This document shows positions 44,338 through 53,691 of a stretch of 64,000 nucleotides of DNA, one piece after another. The translations under genes and the position numbers were made by a program. The number at the start of each line of letters is the position of its first letter. Within the stretch, counting starts at the first letter, position 1. Source of the DNA: 1-14-2-50-31-20 sp964617555 (GTDB taxonomy: Bacteria > Bacteroidota > Ignavibacteria > Ignavibacteriales > Melioribacteraceae); NCBI GenBank assembly GCA_964617555.1, contig CAZTYP010000050.1:1-64000 (forward strand), written 5' to 3'. The notes under the pieces were generated by a model. It searched no databases. It saw only the letters and a list, made by a program, of their open reading frames with translations, and was not told the origin of the DNA.

Positions 44338-45360
44338 CTAATTCAAATCGATAACATACCCTTGCTCTTTCATTTTCTTGTCGTATTTTTTAATAAATTC
44401 TCTGATTTTTTCAACGGGTACTACGCGGCTAACTCCGTATTTAAGAAAATTAATTTGTTCAACCGTCATTTTACCTTCGTAACTTTCTCCTAATATAAAA
44501 TTTTCATTTGCCGATGTTTTATTGGGAGTTAACACATAATTACGTTCGGCAGGAACCGCAGAAACAATTCCTACAATTTCAAAATTAGGAACGCTTCCTC
44601 GTATTGCTAAAATTAATCCGCCGCTTGCACCTCTGTTTATTACCGCATCAATAAAAAAAGCTCCTTCCCCGTCAAAATCGGGGTTGCTAACTATTGCATG
44701 TGTTACCATTTTATTGTGAACCGGAAAGCCGAAAATATATACAAAACTCCCCCACTTCAACTCTTTGGCATTCCCTAATTTATACATCAAAGGATGAAAC
44801 TCTATCGGGGTAACGTGCCTAAAAGAATTGCCTACAATTGCAATATCGTTTTTATCATCTTTGGCAATAATTCTCAACAATCCCCCTCCCGGCAAATCCG
44901 AATAGATTTTTTGGCGTTCTTTAATTAATACGGATTCGATAAATTTGGTTTCTATTCCGTTATTTGAAAAATAGTTTACAATTGTATCGGGATAACTTAT
45001 AATATGAGCGGCAGTTAATAATGCAACTTTGGTGGAAGAAACACTTATTATTGTTGCCGTACCGGAAGAAGTTTGACTAATTGTGCTAACGGCAAGTGCT
45101 TTTTCCAGTAATCCCTTTTGTCCTAGTTCTTTGTTTGTAATTTCTCCTTTCGGAAAGGAATAAACTTTATAAAATGTAAGGTTATTAATCAGTTTTATGC
45201 TCTCACTTATTTCTTCCAACTTGTTGCCAACCTCTTTGTTTGGGAAATACCATATATATCCCTCCGGTAATTTTTCTTTTTTATTTTCAACCGTGGAAGA
45301 TGAAGAACACGAAAACAAAAACATAAAAGAGAATAGAACAATTAAAGACACAGATTTCAT
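44338..45360 (-). CDS. Trypsin-like serine peptidase lipoprotein
   Basis: The 340-residue lipoprotein has lipobox LFSC (Cys18) and a chymotrypsin-fold peptidase with the complete triad: His119 (LLTAAHI), Asp172 (KNDIAIVG) and Ser246 (RGASGGLI). It lacks PDZ domains, so it differs from DegP. AGGA precedes the ATG. It would act in the periplasm or at the outer membrane. It lies upstream of the C1 peptidase gene on the same strand, 330 bases apart. Confidence 0.85.
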   Translation of the reverse strand: MKSVSLIVLFSFMFLFSCSSSSTVENKKEKLPEGYIWYFPNKEVGNKLEEISESIKLINNLTFYKVYSFPKGEITNKELGQKGLLEKALAVSTISQTSSGTATIISVSSTKVALLTAAHIISYPDTIVNYFSNNGIETKFIESVLIKERQKIYSDLPGGGLLRIIAKDDKNDIAIVGNSFRHVTPIEFHPLMYKLGNAKELKWGSFVYIFGFPVHNKMVTHAIVSNPDFDGEGAFFIDAVINRGASGGLILAIRGSVPNFEIVGIVSAVPAERNYVLTPNKTSANENFILGESYEGKMTVEQINFLKYGVSRVVPVEKIREFIKKYDKKMKEQGYVIDLN

Positions 45361-45445
45361 TTTATCCTCATTTTTATTGTATTTTTAATTATAGCATATT
45401 TTTTTATTAATAAAAAGAATAATATTATAAACTAATTATTTCAAC

Positions 45446-46336
45446 ATGGGAAAAAAAATTGTTATCACGGATTCCGGTTTGGGAGGCCTTTCCGTTCTGG
45501 GAAAGTTGGAATACAAACTAAAATCAAATCCAATATTTGAAAAAGCGGAATTGATTTTTTTTAATTCTCTTTACAGCAGCGATTACGGATATAATTCAAT
45601 AAAAAATATGGCGGAAAAGGCTACCGTATTTAATAATGCATTAAATACCATTTATCAAAATTATAATCCGGATTTAATTTTAATTGCTTGCAATACTCTT
45701 TCTGTTGTTTATCCATTTACAAAATTTGCAAAAAATCCCAAAACAGAAGTTAAAGGAATTGTTGAAAGCGGAGTTTCTCTCTTTCTAGAAAACTTAAAAA
45801 GCGATACCGATTCAAAAATAATTTTATTCGGAACTCCTACTACAATTAATTCCGGTATTTATCCTAAGCAATTAAGTTCAGAAAAAATTGAGCAAAAGAG
45901 AATAATTTCGCAGGCTTGCCCATATTTGGAAACGGAAATACAAAACAATCCAACCGGAGAGAAAACAGAACAACAAATTGAAAAGTTTGTTAAAGAGGGA
46001 ATTAAAAAAAGCGGAAAAAATTTCAGCAATCTTTTTGCCGGATTATGTTGTACGCATTACGGATACAGCGAAGATGTTTTTTATAACATTCTTTCAAAAA
46101 ATTTCAACGGTAATATTAAAATTTTAAACCCTAATAATTCCATATTAGATTTTTTATTTGACCAGGAGGTCAAACAATATTCCATATGTGATACGAAAGT
46201 AACCGTTGTTTCACAAGTAAAAATAAAACGGAACGAAATAAATTCCCTCGGGAAAATTTTATCGGAGACAGCTGACAAAACAGCGTACGCTTTAGAAAAA
46301 TATCTTCTAACAAAAAATCTTTTCGGGAAAGAATAA
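45446..46336 (+). CDS. Glutamate-racemase-like protein (Asp/Glu racemase family)
   Basis: The 296-residue protein has the MurI pattern VITDSGLGGLSV, first active-site Cys in IACNTLS (Cys82) and second in LCCTHYGYSED (Cys202), where the family usually has GCTHYP. The segment that in MurI reads YGPR-like is SSDYGYNS here. So both catalytic cysteines are kept, but the surroundings differ, and it could be a divergent MurI or a related racemase. It is one base upstream of a cold-shock-domain gene. Confidence 0.78.
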   Translation: MGKKIVITDSGLGGLSVLGKLEYKLKSNPIFEKAELIFFNSLYSSDYGYNSIKNMAEKATVFNNALNTIYQNYNPDLILIACNTLSVVYPFTKFAKNPKTEVKGIVESGVSLFLENLKSDTDSKIILFGTPTTINSGIYPKQLSSEKIEQKRIISQACPYLETEIQNNPTGEKTEQQIEKFVKEGIKKSGKNFSNLFAGLCCTHYGYSEDVFYNILSKNFNGNIKILNPNNSILDFLFDQEVKQYSICDTKVTVVSQVKIKRNEINSLGKILSETADKTAYALEKYLLTKNLFGKE

Positions 46337-46337
46337 T

Positions 46338-46883
46338 ATGCCAAGAACCAAACAGCTCGATTTTTGCAGAATAAAAAAAATATTCGATAAAGGTTACGGA
46401 TTTTTAACTTCTTTGTATCACGATGAAAATATATTTTTCCATTTTTCAAAAATCAAAGATTTTGAAAAACGACAATTATTAAACAATATGAAACGCGGCG
46501 AAGTTTTAATATACTATACCTCCAAAACAAGCAACGGAAAAAGGCAAGTTGATAACGTTTGGCTTAATTTAGCCGAGGTACCACAAAGTTTGCTCCCCGA
46601 TTTTATAACCCGTTTAATTGTTGAACTTAACAACGGAACAATAAATTTATTCGAGATAATTGCCGTTTTTAATCAATTAAGAAAACTGAATAAAATATCG
46701 AAAGAAAATTTTAAAAAAATAATTTCATCAAAAAGGATTTCAGAAAATCCCTCGGTATTACTTAAAATTATTGACGAAAAAGAGATTGATATTTCGGAAA
46801 AGTTAAAAAAAACAATTTACGCATTGGAACATTCCGAAATCGGTTTCTTCAAATTTCAAAAAGAATTAAATAACATTCTTTAG
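46338..46883 (+). CDS. Cold-shock-domain protein with a helical C-terminal extension
   Basis: The 181-residue protein begins with an OB-fold cold-shock-like domain (about 7-76): KGYGFLTS at the RNP1 place and IFFHFSKI at the RNP2 place. Residues 82-181 form a Lys/Ile-rich helical extension without known motif. Ordinary CspA proteins are about 70 residues, so the extension is unusual. It probably binds RNA or single-stranded DNA. It is coupled to the racemase-like gene, with one base between them. Confidence 0.75.
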   Translation: MPRTKQLDFCRIKKIFDKGYGFLTSLYHDENIFFHFSKIKDFEKRQLLNNMKRGEVLIYYTSKTSNGKRQVDNVWLNLAEVPQSLLPDFITRLIVELNNGTINLFEIIAVFNQLRKLNKISKENFKKIISSKRISENPSVLLKIIDEKEIDISEKLKKTIYALEHSEIGFFKFQKELNNIL

Positions 46884-47022
46884 CACTATCCGTTTTTATA
46901 CAATAATTCTAATTGAATTTTGTCAAATAATAATATAAGTTCATTAAATACTAATTTTATTTTTTCACTTCTATATTATTATGTATGTTAGTATATCTAA
47001 TTAAAAACAAATAAGGGATATC

Positions 47023-47550
47023 ATGAAAAAAACAACATTACTAATCTTTGCATTATTTATTGCTTCAACTGCATTTGCTCAAAAAGGAGCAATGAAAATT
47101 GAACCATCATTAGTACTAACAACCTCTTACACCGGTACCGGAATGGGTTTTGGTGGAAACGGAACTTTCTTTTACGGAATTAACAAGAATATTGATTTAA
47201 CAGCTACTTTAGGTTATTTGCATTGGAGTTACGATGCAATTGACGGAAGTCGTTCATCAGTTCCCTTGTTATTCGGAGCAAGATATTCTTTTGTTACCAA
47301 TGGTGCTCTTACTCCTTATGCCTCTGCGGAAATAGGAATTCATTTTATTAATGATTCATATGAAATACCAGGCATTGCAGGATGGACAGCTGCTCAAACA
47401 ATCTCGGCAAGCAGTACTGAATTCGGTATAGGCCTTGGAGGCGGTGCTTACTATAACCTCGGAAATATTATTCTTGACGGCAATTTACAGTTTAATTCAA
47501 TTGACGGAAGCATTTTCTCTTTTGAAATAGGTGCTCTTTTTGCTCTTTAA
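47023..47550 (+). CDS. Small outer-membrane beta-barrel protein
   Basis: The 175-residue protein has a standard signal peptide (LLIFALFIASTAFAQ) and strands typical of an OmpW/OmpA-like barrel (GFGGNGTFFYGINKNIDLTATLGYLHW, GIGLGGGAYYNLG). It does not end in Phe but in FAL. AAGGGATATC precedes the ATG. It stands alone, closed by a strong terminator. No ligand can be inferred. Confidence 0.8.
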   Translation: MKKTTLLIFALFIASTAFAQKGAMKIEPSLVLTTSYTGTGMGFGGNGTFFYGINKNIDLTATLGYLHWSYDAIDGSRSSVPLLFGARYSFVTNGALTPYASAEIGIHFINDSYEIPGIAGWTAAQTISASSTEFGIGLGGGAYYNLGNIILDGNLQFNSIDGSIFSFEIGALFAL

Positions 47551-47581
47551 GATTATTTAATCTGAAATAAAATTATATGCA

Positions 47582-47609
47582 GGCTGTTCTTTTTTGAACA
47601 GCCTTTTTT
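47582..47609 (+). terminator. Intrinsic terminator after the small barrel gene
   Basis: GGCTGTTC (47582-47589) and GAACAGCC (47596-47603) form an 8-bp stem with a T6 loop, followed by TTTTTT. It lies 31 bases after the stop. The stop of the convergent RND gene is two bases further, so the stem may serve both strands. Confidence 0.88.
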
Positions 47610-47610
47610 A

Positions 47611-50600
47611 TTAATCAATTTCAACTTTACTTTTAATTAATGCCGGCTCTATCTCTTCCGGCGCAATCTCTTTCCCTGTCCAGAACCTATATAACCACAC
47701 CTTTATATCATTTAGCGTTAAAATAAATACAGGGAAAAACAGAAGTATAAATCCGGTTCCGAAAAGCACGCCGTAAGCTAACGAAATAGCCATCGGTATT
47801 AAAAATTGTGCTTGAAAACTTGTTTCCAAAATAATAGGATAAAGGCCCAAAACCGTTGTAATTGTTGTAAGCAATATTGCTCTGAACCTGGAAATACCGG
47901 CTTTAAATACAGCGTTTTCAACTTTACTCCCTTCAATAATAAGTTGATTATATTTAGAAAGGAAAACAACAGCATCATTAATAACCACCCCTGAAAGGGC
48001 AACCATTCCCCAGGCGGAAAGCATGGAAATAGGATGCCCGTGAATTCCGTGTCCCCATGCGGCTCCGAGTAGCGACAGAGGAATCATCAAAATAATTATT
48101 ATCATATGACTAATGGACTTGAAGTGAAGTATAAGTATCAACATAATAAGCAAAAACGCTACGGAAAAAAGTGTTTGTATCTGTAACATTGATTCCGAAC
48201 TATCTTTTGCTTGGCCTTGATATACTACGTTTACACCCGGATAATGTTGTTTAATTTTCGGAATTATTTCGGTTTTAATATACTCCAATATTGGCGGAAC
48301 AGATGCATACGGATCGAACAGGTCGGCATCAATTCTTGCCTCCCGAGCCCCGTTATATCTTTTAATGTTTACCGGACTTCGTTCAACTGTGTAGGTTACC
48401 AATTCACTTAAAGGATATTCTCCGTTTTGTGTTTTAATCTTCATATTTTCCAGTTGACCTATATTAACTCTATCCTCTTTCGGAAAACGTACCCAAACAC
48501 GGATTTCATCTTTGCCTTGTTGTAATCTTTGAACTTGACCGCCATAAAAAGCTTGACGTACTTGTTTTGCAATTTCCGCTTGAGTAAGCCCTAAAAAGTA
48601 TGCTTCGGGTTTAAGTTTAAGTTGTATTTCTTGTTTTCCGAGTGAACTTTTTTCGTTTACGTTATCAAGCTCAGGCATATTTCGCAAATCGGCAAGTAAC
48701 ATTTGTTTTGCTTGTTCAAGCTCCTTAAGATTTCTGTCCAAAAGAGAAATTGCAACGGGACTTCCCCACCTGTTACGTCCTCCTACACTAAATTTTCGGG
48801 CTTCGTGAATTTCTCCTATTTTATCTCTTACACGTGCGGCAATATCAAAAGTAGTTATCGGTGCTCCCTCCATATCTCTCATTAACACCGAAACATTTCC
48901 TGCATGTGCGCCTATTTCTTCGCCGTTAAAAGCATTACCTACCGTTCGAAAAGTAAATGTAATAAAATCGTTGGTATCGGCAAATTCTTCTTTTAAATCG
49001 TCATTTACTTCCCAAATTTTTCTATCAAATTCTTTAAGATATTCTTCGGTTTGTTTTTCTCCGGCACCTGGTGTAAAAGCCACATTCACATTAAACATAT
49101 CGAAAGCTACGGTTGGAAAAAACGTTGTTTTTATTATTGTACCTTTAATCATTCCTATTGTTAATAATATTAATGCTATAGGAATTGTTATTACAATCCA
49201 ACGCCATTTAATAATTGTTGTAAGAATTTTTTTGTAAAGCAGATCTCTTAAAAAATAAATAACCCTATCTAATTTATATCTTAAACCTGCCGAATTGCGG
49301 GAATTGTTATTTCTTAATATATGTGGGTTGCCAAGATGTGCGGGCAACACCAACAACGCCTCCAATAAAGAAAAACTTAAACTGGCAATAACAATAAAAG
49401 CCATCTCATATAAAATTTCCATTTTCCCTTCTAAAAAAAGGAGCGGAGCAAATGCAACAATTGTAGTTGTAACCGAAGTTAGTACGGCAGGATAAACCTC
49501 CAGGGCTCCGTCAATTGCAGCACGTTTGGGAGATTTCCCCATTTCGAAATGAGCAAAAATATTTTCCGCAATTACAATTCCGTCATCCACTAAAATTCCC
49601 ACCACTAAAATCATTCCGAAAAGAGAAATCATATTAATGGTTATGCCGTAAAGATTTGCCACTATAAACATGGCAAGAAACGCCGAAGGAATTCCCCATG
49701 CAACCCATAAAGAGAGACGAAAACTTAAAAAGAATGCCAAACTGATAATAACCAATAATAATCCCATACCCCCATTATTATAAAGTAATTCCAATCTGCT
49801 GTTTAACAACGAATTAAAATCGAAAGTAACGGCAAGTTGAACATCATTGTGTTCGGAATTAAATTTTTCGACGTAAGAGTTTAGATAATCTGAAATTTCT
49901 TGTAAATCTTCGTTGCCTAATTTTTCAATCGAAAAGAAAACGGCTTGTTTCCCGTTCATAGTTGCACTGCTGGAAACATCTTCAAACTTCTGTTTTACTT
50001 TTGCAATATCACGTATTCGCAAATAACTGCCGTCTTTGTTTGCCCGCAAAATAATATCGCCTATTACATTAGGATCAACACTTCTGTTACGTGAACGAAT
50101 TAAAATTTCTTCTTTATCCGATTTGATTTGCCCTGCCGAAACATCTTTATTGTTTGCGGCAATGGCTGCCGCAATATAATCGAACGTAAGGTTATATCGC
50201 AACAAATTTTCTTCGGGAACTTCAACGGATATTTCCAAAGCCGGATATCCATTAATTGTAACTTTGGAAATAATATTGGAATTAAGGAAATCGTCTTCTA
50301 TTATTTGTGCATATTTTTTAAGTGTTTGTAGTTCAACGTTTCCTGAAAGTCCCATGTATGCGGCTTGCGTTCGGCTACGTCTTTTGAATACAATAGGTTT
50401 TTCGGCATCTACGGGAAACGAACTAATACCGTCAACAGCATTCTTTACTTCCATTAAGGTTTCGTCCAAATCAAATTCACCCGTAGTTTCAACCGTAACA
50501 CTCGAAAAGTTTTCCGAAGAAGTGGAGGTAATCTCTTTAATACCGACAATACCGCGTAAGGCTTGCTCAATTCGTGTTGTTACACCTTCTTCCATCTCTT

Positions 50601-50772
50601 TGGGAGATGCCCCTGGATATGCAACGGTTATTTGAATTATTCTGGATTTTATTTCGGGGAAAAACGCTCGCTTCATATGGAAAAGGCTTATTACCCCTAA
50701 CAATAAAATAAGAGCAATAACTATGTTTGCGTAAAAAGGGTATTTTACAAAAGTGGTTAATATTTTTTTCAT
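47611..50772 (-). CDS. RND-family efflux permease
   Basis: The 1053-residue protein is an AcrB/MexB-type proton-driven pump with twelve helices and two large periplasmic loops. The proton-relay Asp pair is seen in GILVDDGIVIAENIF; VAYPGASPKEMEEGVTTRIEQAL is a typical N-terminal porter-domain motif. The adaptor gene lies 34 bases upstream; no TolC-type gene is part of this operon, so it must use an outer-membrane channel encoded elsewhere (one candidate is at 3.7-6.1 kb). The substrate is unknown. Confidence 0.93.
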   Translation of the reverse strand: MKKILTTFVKYPFYANIVIALILLLGVISLFHMKRAFFPEIKSRIIQITVAYPGASPKEMEEGVTTRIEQALRGIVGIKEITSTSSENFSSVTVETTGEFDLDETLMEVKNAVDGISSFPVDAEKPIVFKRRSRTQAAYMGLSGNVELQTLKKYAQIIEDDFLNSNIISKVTINGYPALEISVEVPEENLLRYNLTFDYIAAAIAANNKDVSAGQIKSDKEEILIRSRNRSVDPNVIGDIILRANKDGSYLRIRDIAKVKQKFEDVSSSATMNGKQAVFFSIEKLGNEDLQEISDYLNSYVEKFNSEHNDVQLAVTFDFNSLLNSRLELLYNNGGMGLLLVIISLAFFLSFRLSLWVAWGIPSAFLAMFIVANLYGITINMISLFGMILVVGILVDDGIVIAENIFAHFEMGKSPKRAAIDGALEVYPAVLTSVTTTIVAFAPLLFLEGKMEILYEMAFIVIASLSFSLLEALLVLPAHLGNPHILRNNNSRNSAGLRYKLDRVIYFLRDLLYKKILTTIIKWRWIVITIPIALILLTIGMIKGTIIKTTFFPTVAFDMFNVNVAFTPGAGEKQTEEYLKEFDRKIWEVNDDLKEEFADTNDFITFTFRTVGNAFNGEEIGAHAGNVSVLMRDMEGAPITTFDIAARVRDKIGEIHEARKFSVGGRNRWGSPVAISLLDRNLKELEQAKQMLLADLRNMPELDNVNEKSSLGKQEIQLKLKPEAYFLGLTQAEIAKQVRQAFYGGQVQRLQQGKDEIRVWVRFPKEDRVNIGQLENMKIKTQNGEYPLSELVTYTVERSPVNIKRYNGAREARIDADLFDPYASVPPILEYIKTEIIPKIKQHYPGVNVVYQGQAKDSSESMLQIQTLFSVAFLLIMLILILHFKSISHMIIIILMIPLSLLGAAWGHGIHGHPISMLSAWGMVALSGVVINDAVVFLSKYNQLIIEGSKVENAVFKAGISRFRAILLTTITTVLGLYPIILETSFQAQFLIPMAISLAYGVLFGTGFILLFFPVFILTLNDIKVWLYRFWTGKEIAPEEIEPALIKSKVEID

Positions 50773-50806
50773 GTTTTCTAGATTGAATTTTTAATTAATC
50801 GTTATC

Positions 50807-51937
50807 CTATTTGTTGCCTAAAATTTTTACTTTTGTGTTTTCCGTAGCATTCACAAGGGGTTCGGCAACCACATATAACCCTTTTTTAAGCCCGTTAAAA
50901 AAAAGTTTGTCTTTAATTATTTTTACAATGTTTATCTCTTCCTTTTCAAGCAATCCGTTTTTAACAACAAAAACCATATTACCGTTAAAAACCGCATTAC
51001 GCGGAATTTCCATAACGTTTTTTAATCTAATTCCTGTAAATTGGGCAGAAAGATATTCTCCTTTATACAAAGGGTTTTGCGGTGTTGATTTTAAAGCGAC
51101 ATAGATATTTATTGATTGTGTGGCCGGGTTAATGTTTTGAGATTTTCTTATTACGCGGCCTGTCCATCTTTGATTTTCCCCTTCGTCAAAAACCTTAACC
51201 TTTTTACCTATTCTAATCCATTTAGCATCTTCAATAACTACCGGAGTTTCCAATTCCAAATTAAGTGTGTTAATAATTTTACCCAGTTTTGCTCCCGGGT
51301 TTGCAACCGTGCCTTCTTCAAAATAAACTTCGGTTATTGTTCCCGTAAACGGGGCGTAAATTTTATATGATCTGAAATTTGCTTCTGCGGATTTAATTGA
51401 ATAATAGTTTGTTAAAATATTTCTACTTGCCATAAATATTCTTTCTTGGGTAGAATTTATTTCGGGCAAATCAGGCAAATTTTTATCGATATTTATTTTG
51501 TTAAGGAACTGATTCCATTCGTTATAATCGGAGGGTAATGTTTCCCTAAGATCCGGTAACATTCCCGCAACGGCATTAAGGAAAGAGCTTTTCCGCGATT
51601 TCATATTATAAAGTTCAATGGAATCGTCAAACTTAACAATCAAATCCCCTTTATTAAAAACTTCTCCCACTTTAAATTGAACATCGCCTCTTAAAATTTT
51701 TCCTCTAACTTCCGAAATAAGGGTAATTTCTTTTTGAGACGTTACACGTCCCATTGCTTCTATGCTAACGGATTTATTTTCATATTCAACTTTTTCCGCT
51801 TTTACATATTTAATAATCTCTTTTATCGGCTTTTTGTCGGGATTTTTTTTAAACGACCCCAACCATTTCATCGAAAAGAAGGAAAAAACAACAATTGCAA
51901 TTCCCGAAATAATTATAATCAGTTTCCTTTTATCCAT
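50807..51937 (-). CDS. RND efflux periplasmic adaptor
   Basis: The 376-residue adaptor has an N-terminal membrane anchor (LIIIISGIAIVVFSFF), a lipoyl-like motif split around a short helical hairpin (ILRGDVQFKVGEVFNKGDLIVKF; YAPFTGTITEVYFEEGT), and a beta-barrel (IGKKVKVFDE). It links the RND permease to an outer-membrane channel. The hairpin looks shorter than in AcrA, as in many Bacteroidota adaptors. It is the first gene of the two-gene pump operon. Confidence 0.9.
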   Translation of the reverse strand: MDKRKLIIIISGIAIVVFSFFSMKWLGSFKKNPDKKPIKEIIKYVKAEKVEYENKSVSIEAMGRVTSQKEITLISEVRGKILRGDVQFKVGEVFNKGDLIVKFDDSIELYNMKSRKSSFLNAVAGMLPDLRETLPSDYNEWNQFLNKINIDKNLPDLPEINSTQERIFMASRNILTNYYSIKSAEANFRSYKIYAPFTGTITEVYFEEGTVANPGAKLGKIINTLNLELETPVVIEDAKWIRIGKKVKVFDEGENQRWTGRVIRKSQNINPATQSINIYVALKSTPQNPLYKGEYLSAQFTGIRLKNVMEIPRNAVFNGNMVFVVKNGLLEKEEINIVKIIKDKLFFNGLKKGLYVVAEPLVNATENTKVKILGNK

Positions 51938-52292
51938 TAGTGTTATTCCTAAAAAAATTATTTAATCTATTTTTTGACGTTAAAACATATTAAAAGTTAC
52001 AGATTTTTTTATTAATCTTTAATAATAAAGCTCATAAAGTATTGTTATTAAAATTACATCCGTTTAAAACGGATTTTAATATTATTCAAAAAAACAAAGT
52101 TAAAAGGTTATAAGAAGCAAGTTTTTTTATAACAGAAATTATGCAGAGTCAATGAAACCACCGAACAAAAAAAACATAGAAACGGGGTTTTCATATATTA
52201 GGGAACTCCTCTTTCATAATTTTGCAAAAAAAACGGCTTTTCGAATTTACAAATCAGAAAAACCGTTAAAACTTACATAAAAGATATGATTA
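51938..52292. other. Gene-free stretch of 355 bases upstream of the RND operon
   Basis: No coding frame is seen. It contains the terminator of the barrel gene (52225-52267) and, nearer 51,950-52,100, probably the promoter of the RND operon, which I could not resolve in this AT-rich DNA. Confidence 0.45.
52225..52267 (-). terminator. Intrinsic terminator after the barrel gene
   Basis: On the minus strand AACGGTTTTTC pairs imperfectly with GAAAAgCCGTT (52232-52267, 13-base loop region), followed by TTTTTTTT (52226-52233 on the plus strand as A). It lies about 26 bases after the stop of the gene at 52293-53156. Confidence 0.65.
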
Positions 52293-53156
52293 CTAAAATA
52301 GAAAACTAAAACCAACATTTACGGTTTCAAAAGTAAGCGGGGCTTCATTTCCGTCCATATTAAAAGGCCAGTTCATGTTTTCTTGACGAATCAAATAATA
52401 ACCGTATAAATAGCCAGCTTTCAAGAGGAAGTTAAATATTCCGCCTAATACGGGCGAGTTATCAACAAGTTGATCGGCAAAGTAACTTAATGCGTTATAT
52501 CCTATTTGCGAAACAAGAAAACTTCCGGACCAATACCAAAAAAGATGGCGACGATAAACAACAGAGGTTTCGTAATAAGCATTAACTTGAAATCTTGAAA
52601 AAAGTTCGGTTTTTAAACCGAATGAAGATTTATCTCCGAAGCGAAAAGTACCCAAATAATCATTTAACACAGTGCGGTCGCCTAGTGAAAGACCGGTAGA
52701 ATCATAGCCGGCAAGTTTTGTCCAAACAAAACTTTGAGAAACATAAGGCACTATTGCAAAAAATGACCCGCCGATACCGTAGCCGTCGCGCGTACCTATT
52801 CCGAATCGGTAAATTTCGGTTCCTATTTTACCCGTGTTATCCTGAAAATTTTGAGCGGTAGAAGAAAGGTAAGAACCGAAAGTAAATCTTTCGGATAAAT
52901 CTATTAAAGCTCCCTTGAAGTTTTTTTGTTCACTCATTCCTAACCGCAAATCCCAATTTCCTATGTTCCCGAACTCTCCTACAACTTTTTTGTTTTTTGG
53001 AATTCCGTATCCGTAATTTATTTCAACCATTGGACGCGAATGAAAAATAAAATCCATTACGTTTTCGTCAACATAAACGGAATAATAATTTTCATCTTCT
53101 TGTGCAAAAAGGAAAGATGAAAAAAGTATTAAAATTAAACCGAGTATTTTTTTCAT
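52293..53156 (-). CDS. Secreted barrel-like protein, paralogue of the C-terminal domain of the GDPD lipoprotein
   Basis: The 287-residue protein has a signal peptide (LGLILILFSSFLFAQ) and from about residue 69 to the end matches residues 505-723 of the protein encoded at 338-2509 (NWDLRLGMSE/NWELKLGRSE, YLGTFRFGDKS, ELFS, AGYLY, MNWPF, EAPL, final Phe). Secretion signal and final Phe suit an outer-membrane barrel. No named family is recognised. It starts four bases after a response-regulator gene, so the two are co-transcribed. The role is unknown; both paralogues may bind the same envelope partner or lipid. Confidence 0.85.
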   Translation of the reverse strand: MKKILGLILILFSSFLFAQEDENYYSVYVDENVMDFIFHSRPMVEINYGYGIPKNKKVVGEFGNIGNWDLRLGMSEQKNFKGALIDLSERFTFGSYLSSTAQNFQDNTGKIGTEIYRFGIGTRDGYGIGGSFFAIVPYVSQSFVWTKLAGYDSTGLSLGDRTVLNDYLGTFRFGDKSSFGLKTELFSRFQVNAYYETSVVYRRHLFWYWSGSFLVSQIGYNALSYFADQLVDNSPVLGGIFNFLLKAGYLYGYYLIRQENMNWPFNMDGNEAPLTFETVNVGFSFLF

Positions 53157-53160
53157 AGTT

Positions 53161-53553
53161 TTATTTCTCCCCTTTTTGAATTGCCGTAATAAGTGTTTCG
53201 TATAAAAGTTTATTTTTAACCGGTTTAGTTAAAAAGTAGCTAACACCGGCGTTATAGGCTTCCGTTCTGTCGTACCGATAAGCATATGCGGTATAAGCAA
53301 CAATAGGTATATGTTTGTATGCATCGTTTTGTTTAATCTCTTTAGTCAGTTGTAATCCGTCTTTGCTGCCACGCAATGCAATATCCATCAATATTACGTT
53401 GGTATCTTTTTCTTTAAGGGCGGAATAAAAGGTTTCTGCGGAATTACAAACCGACACATCAAAATGATGGCCTAAATATATTTGTAACAGTCGTTGTGTA
53501 TCTTCATCGTCTTCAACAACGATAACATTGAATTTTTTATTTTCCGTTTCCAA
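53161..53553 (-). CDS. Receiver-only response regulator
   Basis: The 130-residue CheY-like protein has the acidic pair at 15-16 (VVEDDED), the phospho-acceptor Asp57 (VILMDIALRG), Thr88 (IVAYTAY) and Lys110 (YFLTKPV). There is no output domain and no histidine kinase nearby, so the signal must come from an unlinked kinase. It is upstream of, and four bases from, the barrel-like gene. A control or docking role with another protein is inferred. Confidence 0.93.
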   Translation of the reverse strand: METENKKFNVIVVEDDEDTQRLLQIYLGHHFDVSVCNSAETFYSALKEKDTNVILMDIALRGSKDGLQLTKEIKQNDAYKHIPIVAYTAYAYRYDRTEAYNAGVSYFLTKPVKNKLLYETLITAIQKGEK

Positions 53554-53691
53554 GGTTATATGTAATCTTTATTATTAAACATGCGTAAAAATACAATATT
53601 AATAATAAATATTAAACATTTATTGGGTGTAAAAAAAGATATCCGCAATATTGCTTTATTCAATAAACAGTAGGTGTAAAAAAGTTACCAA

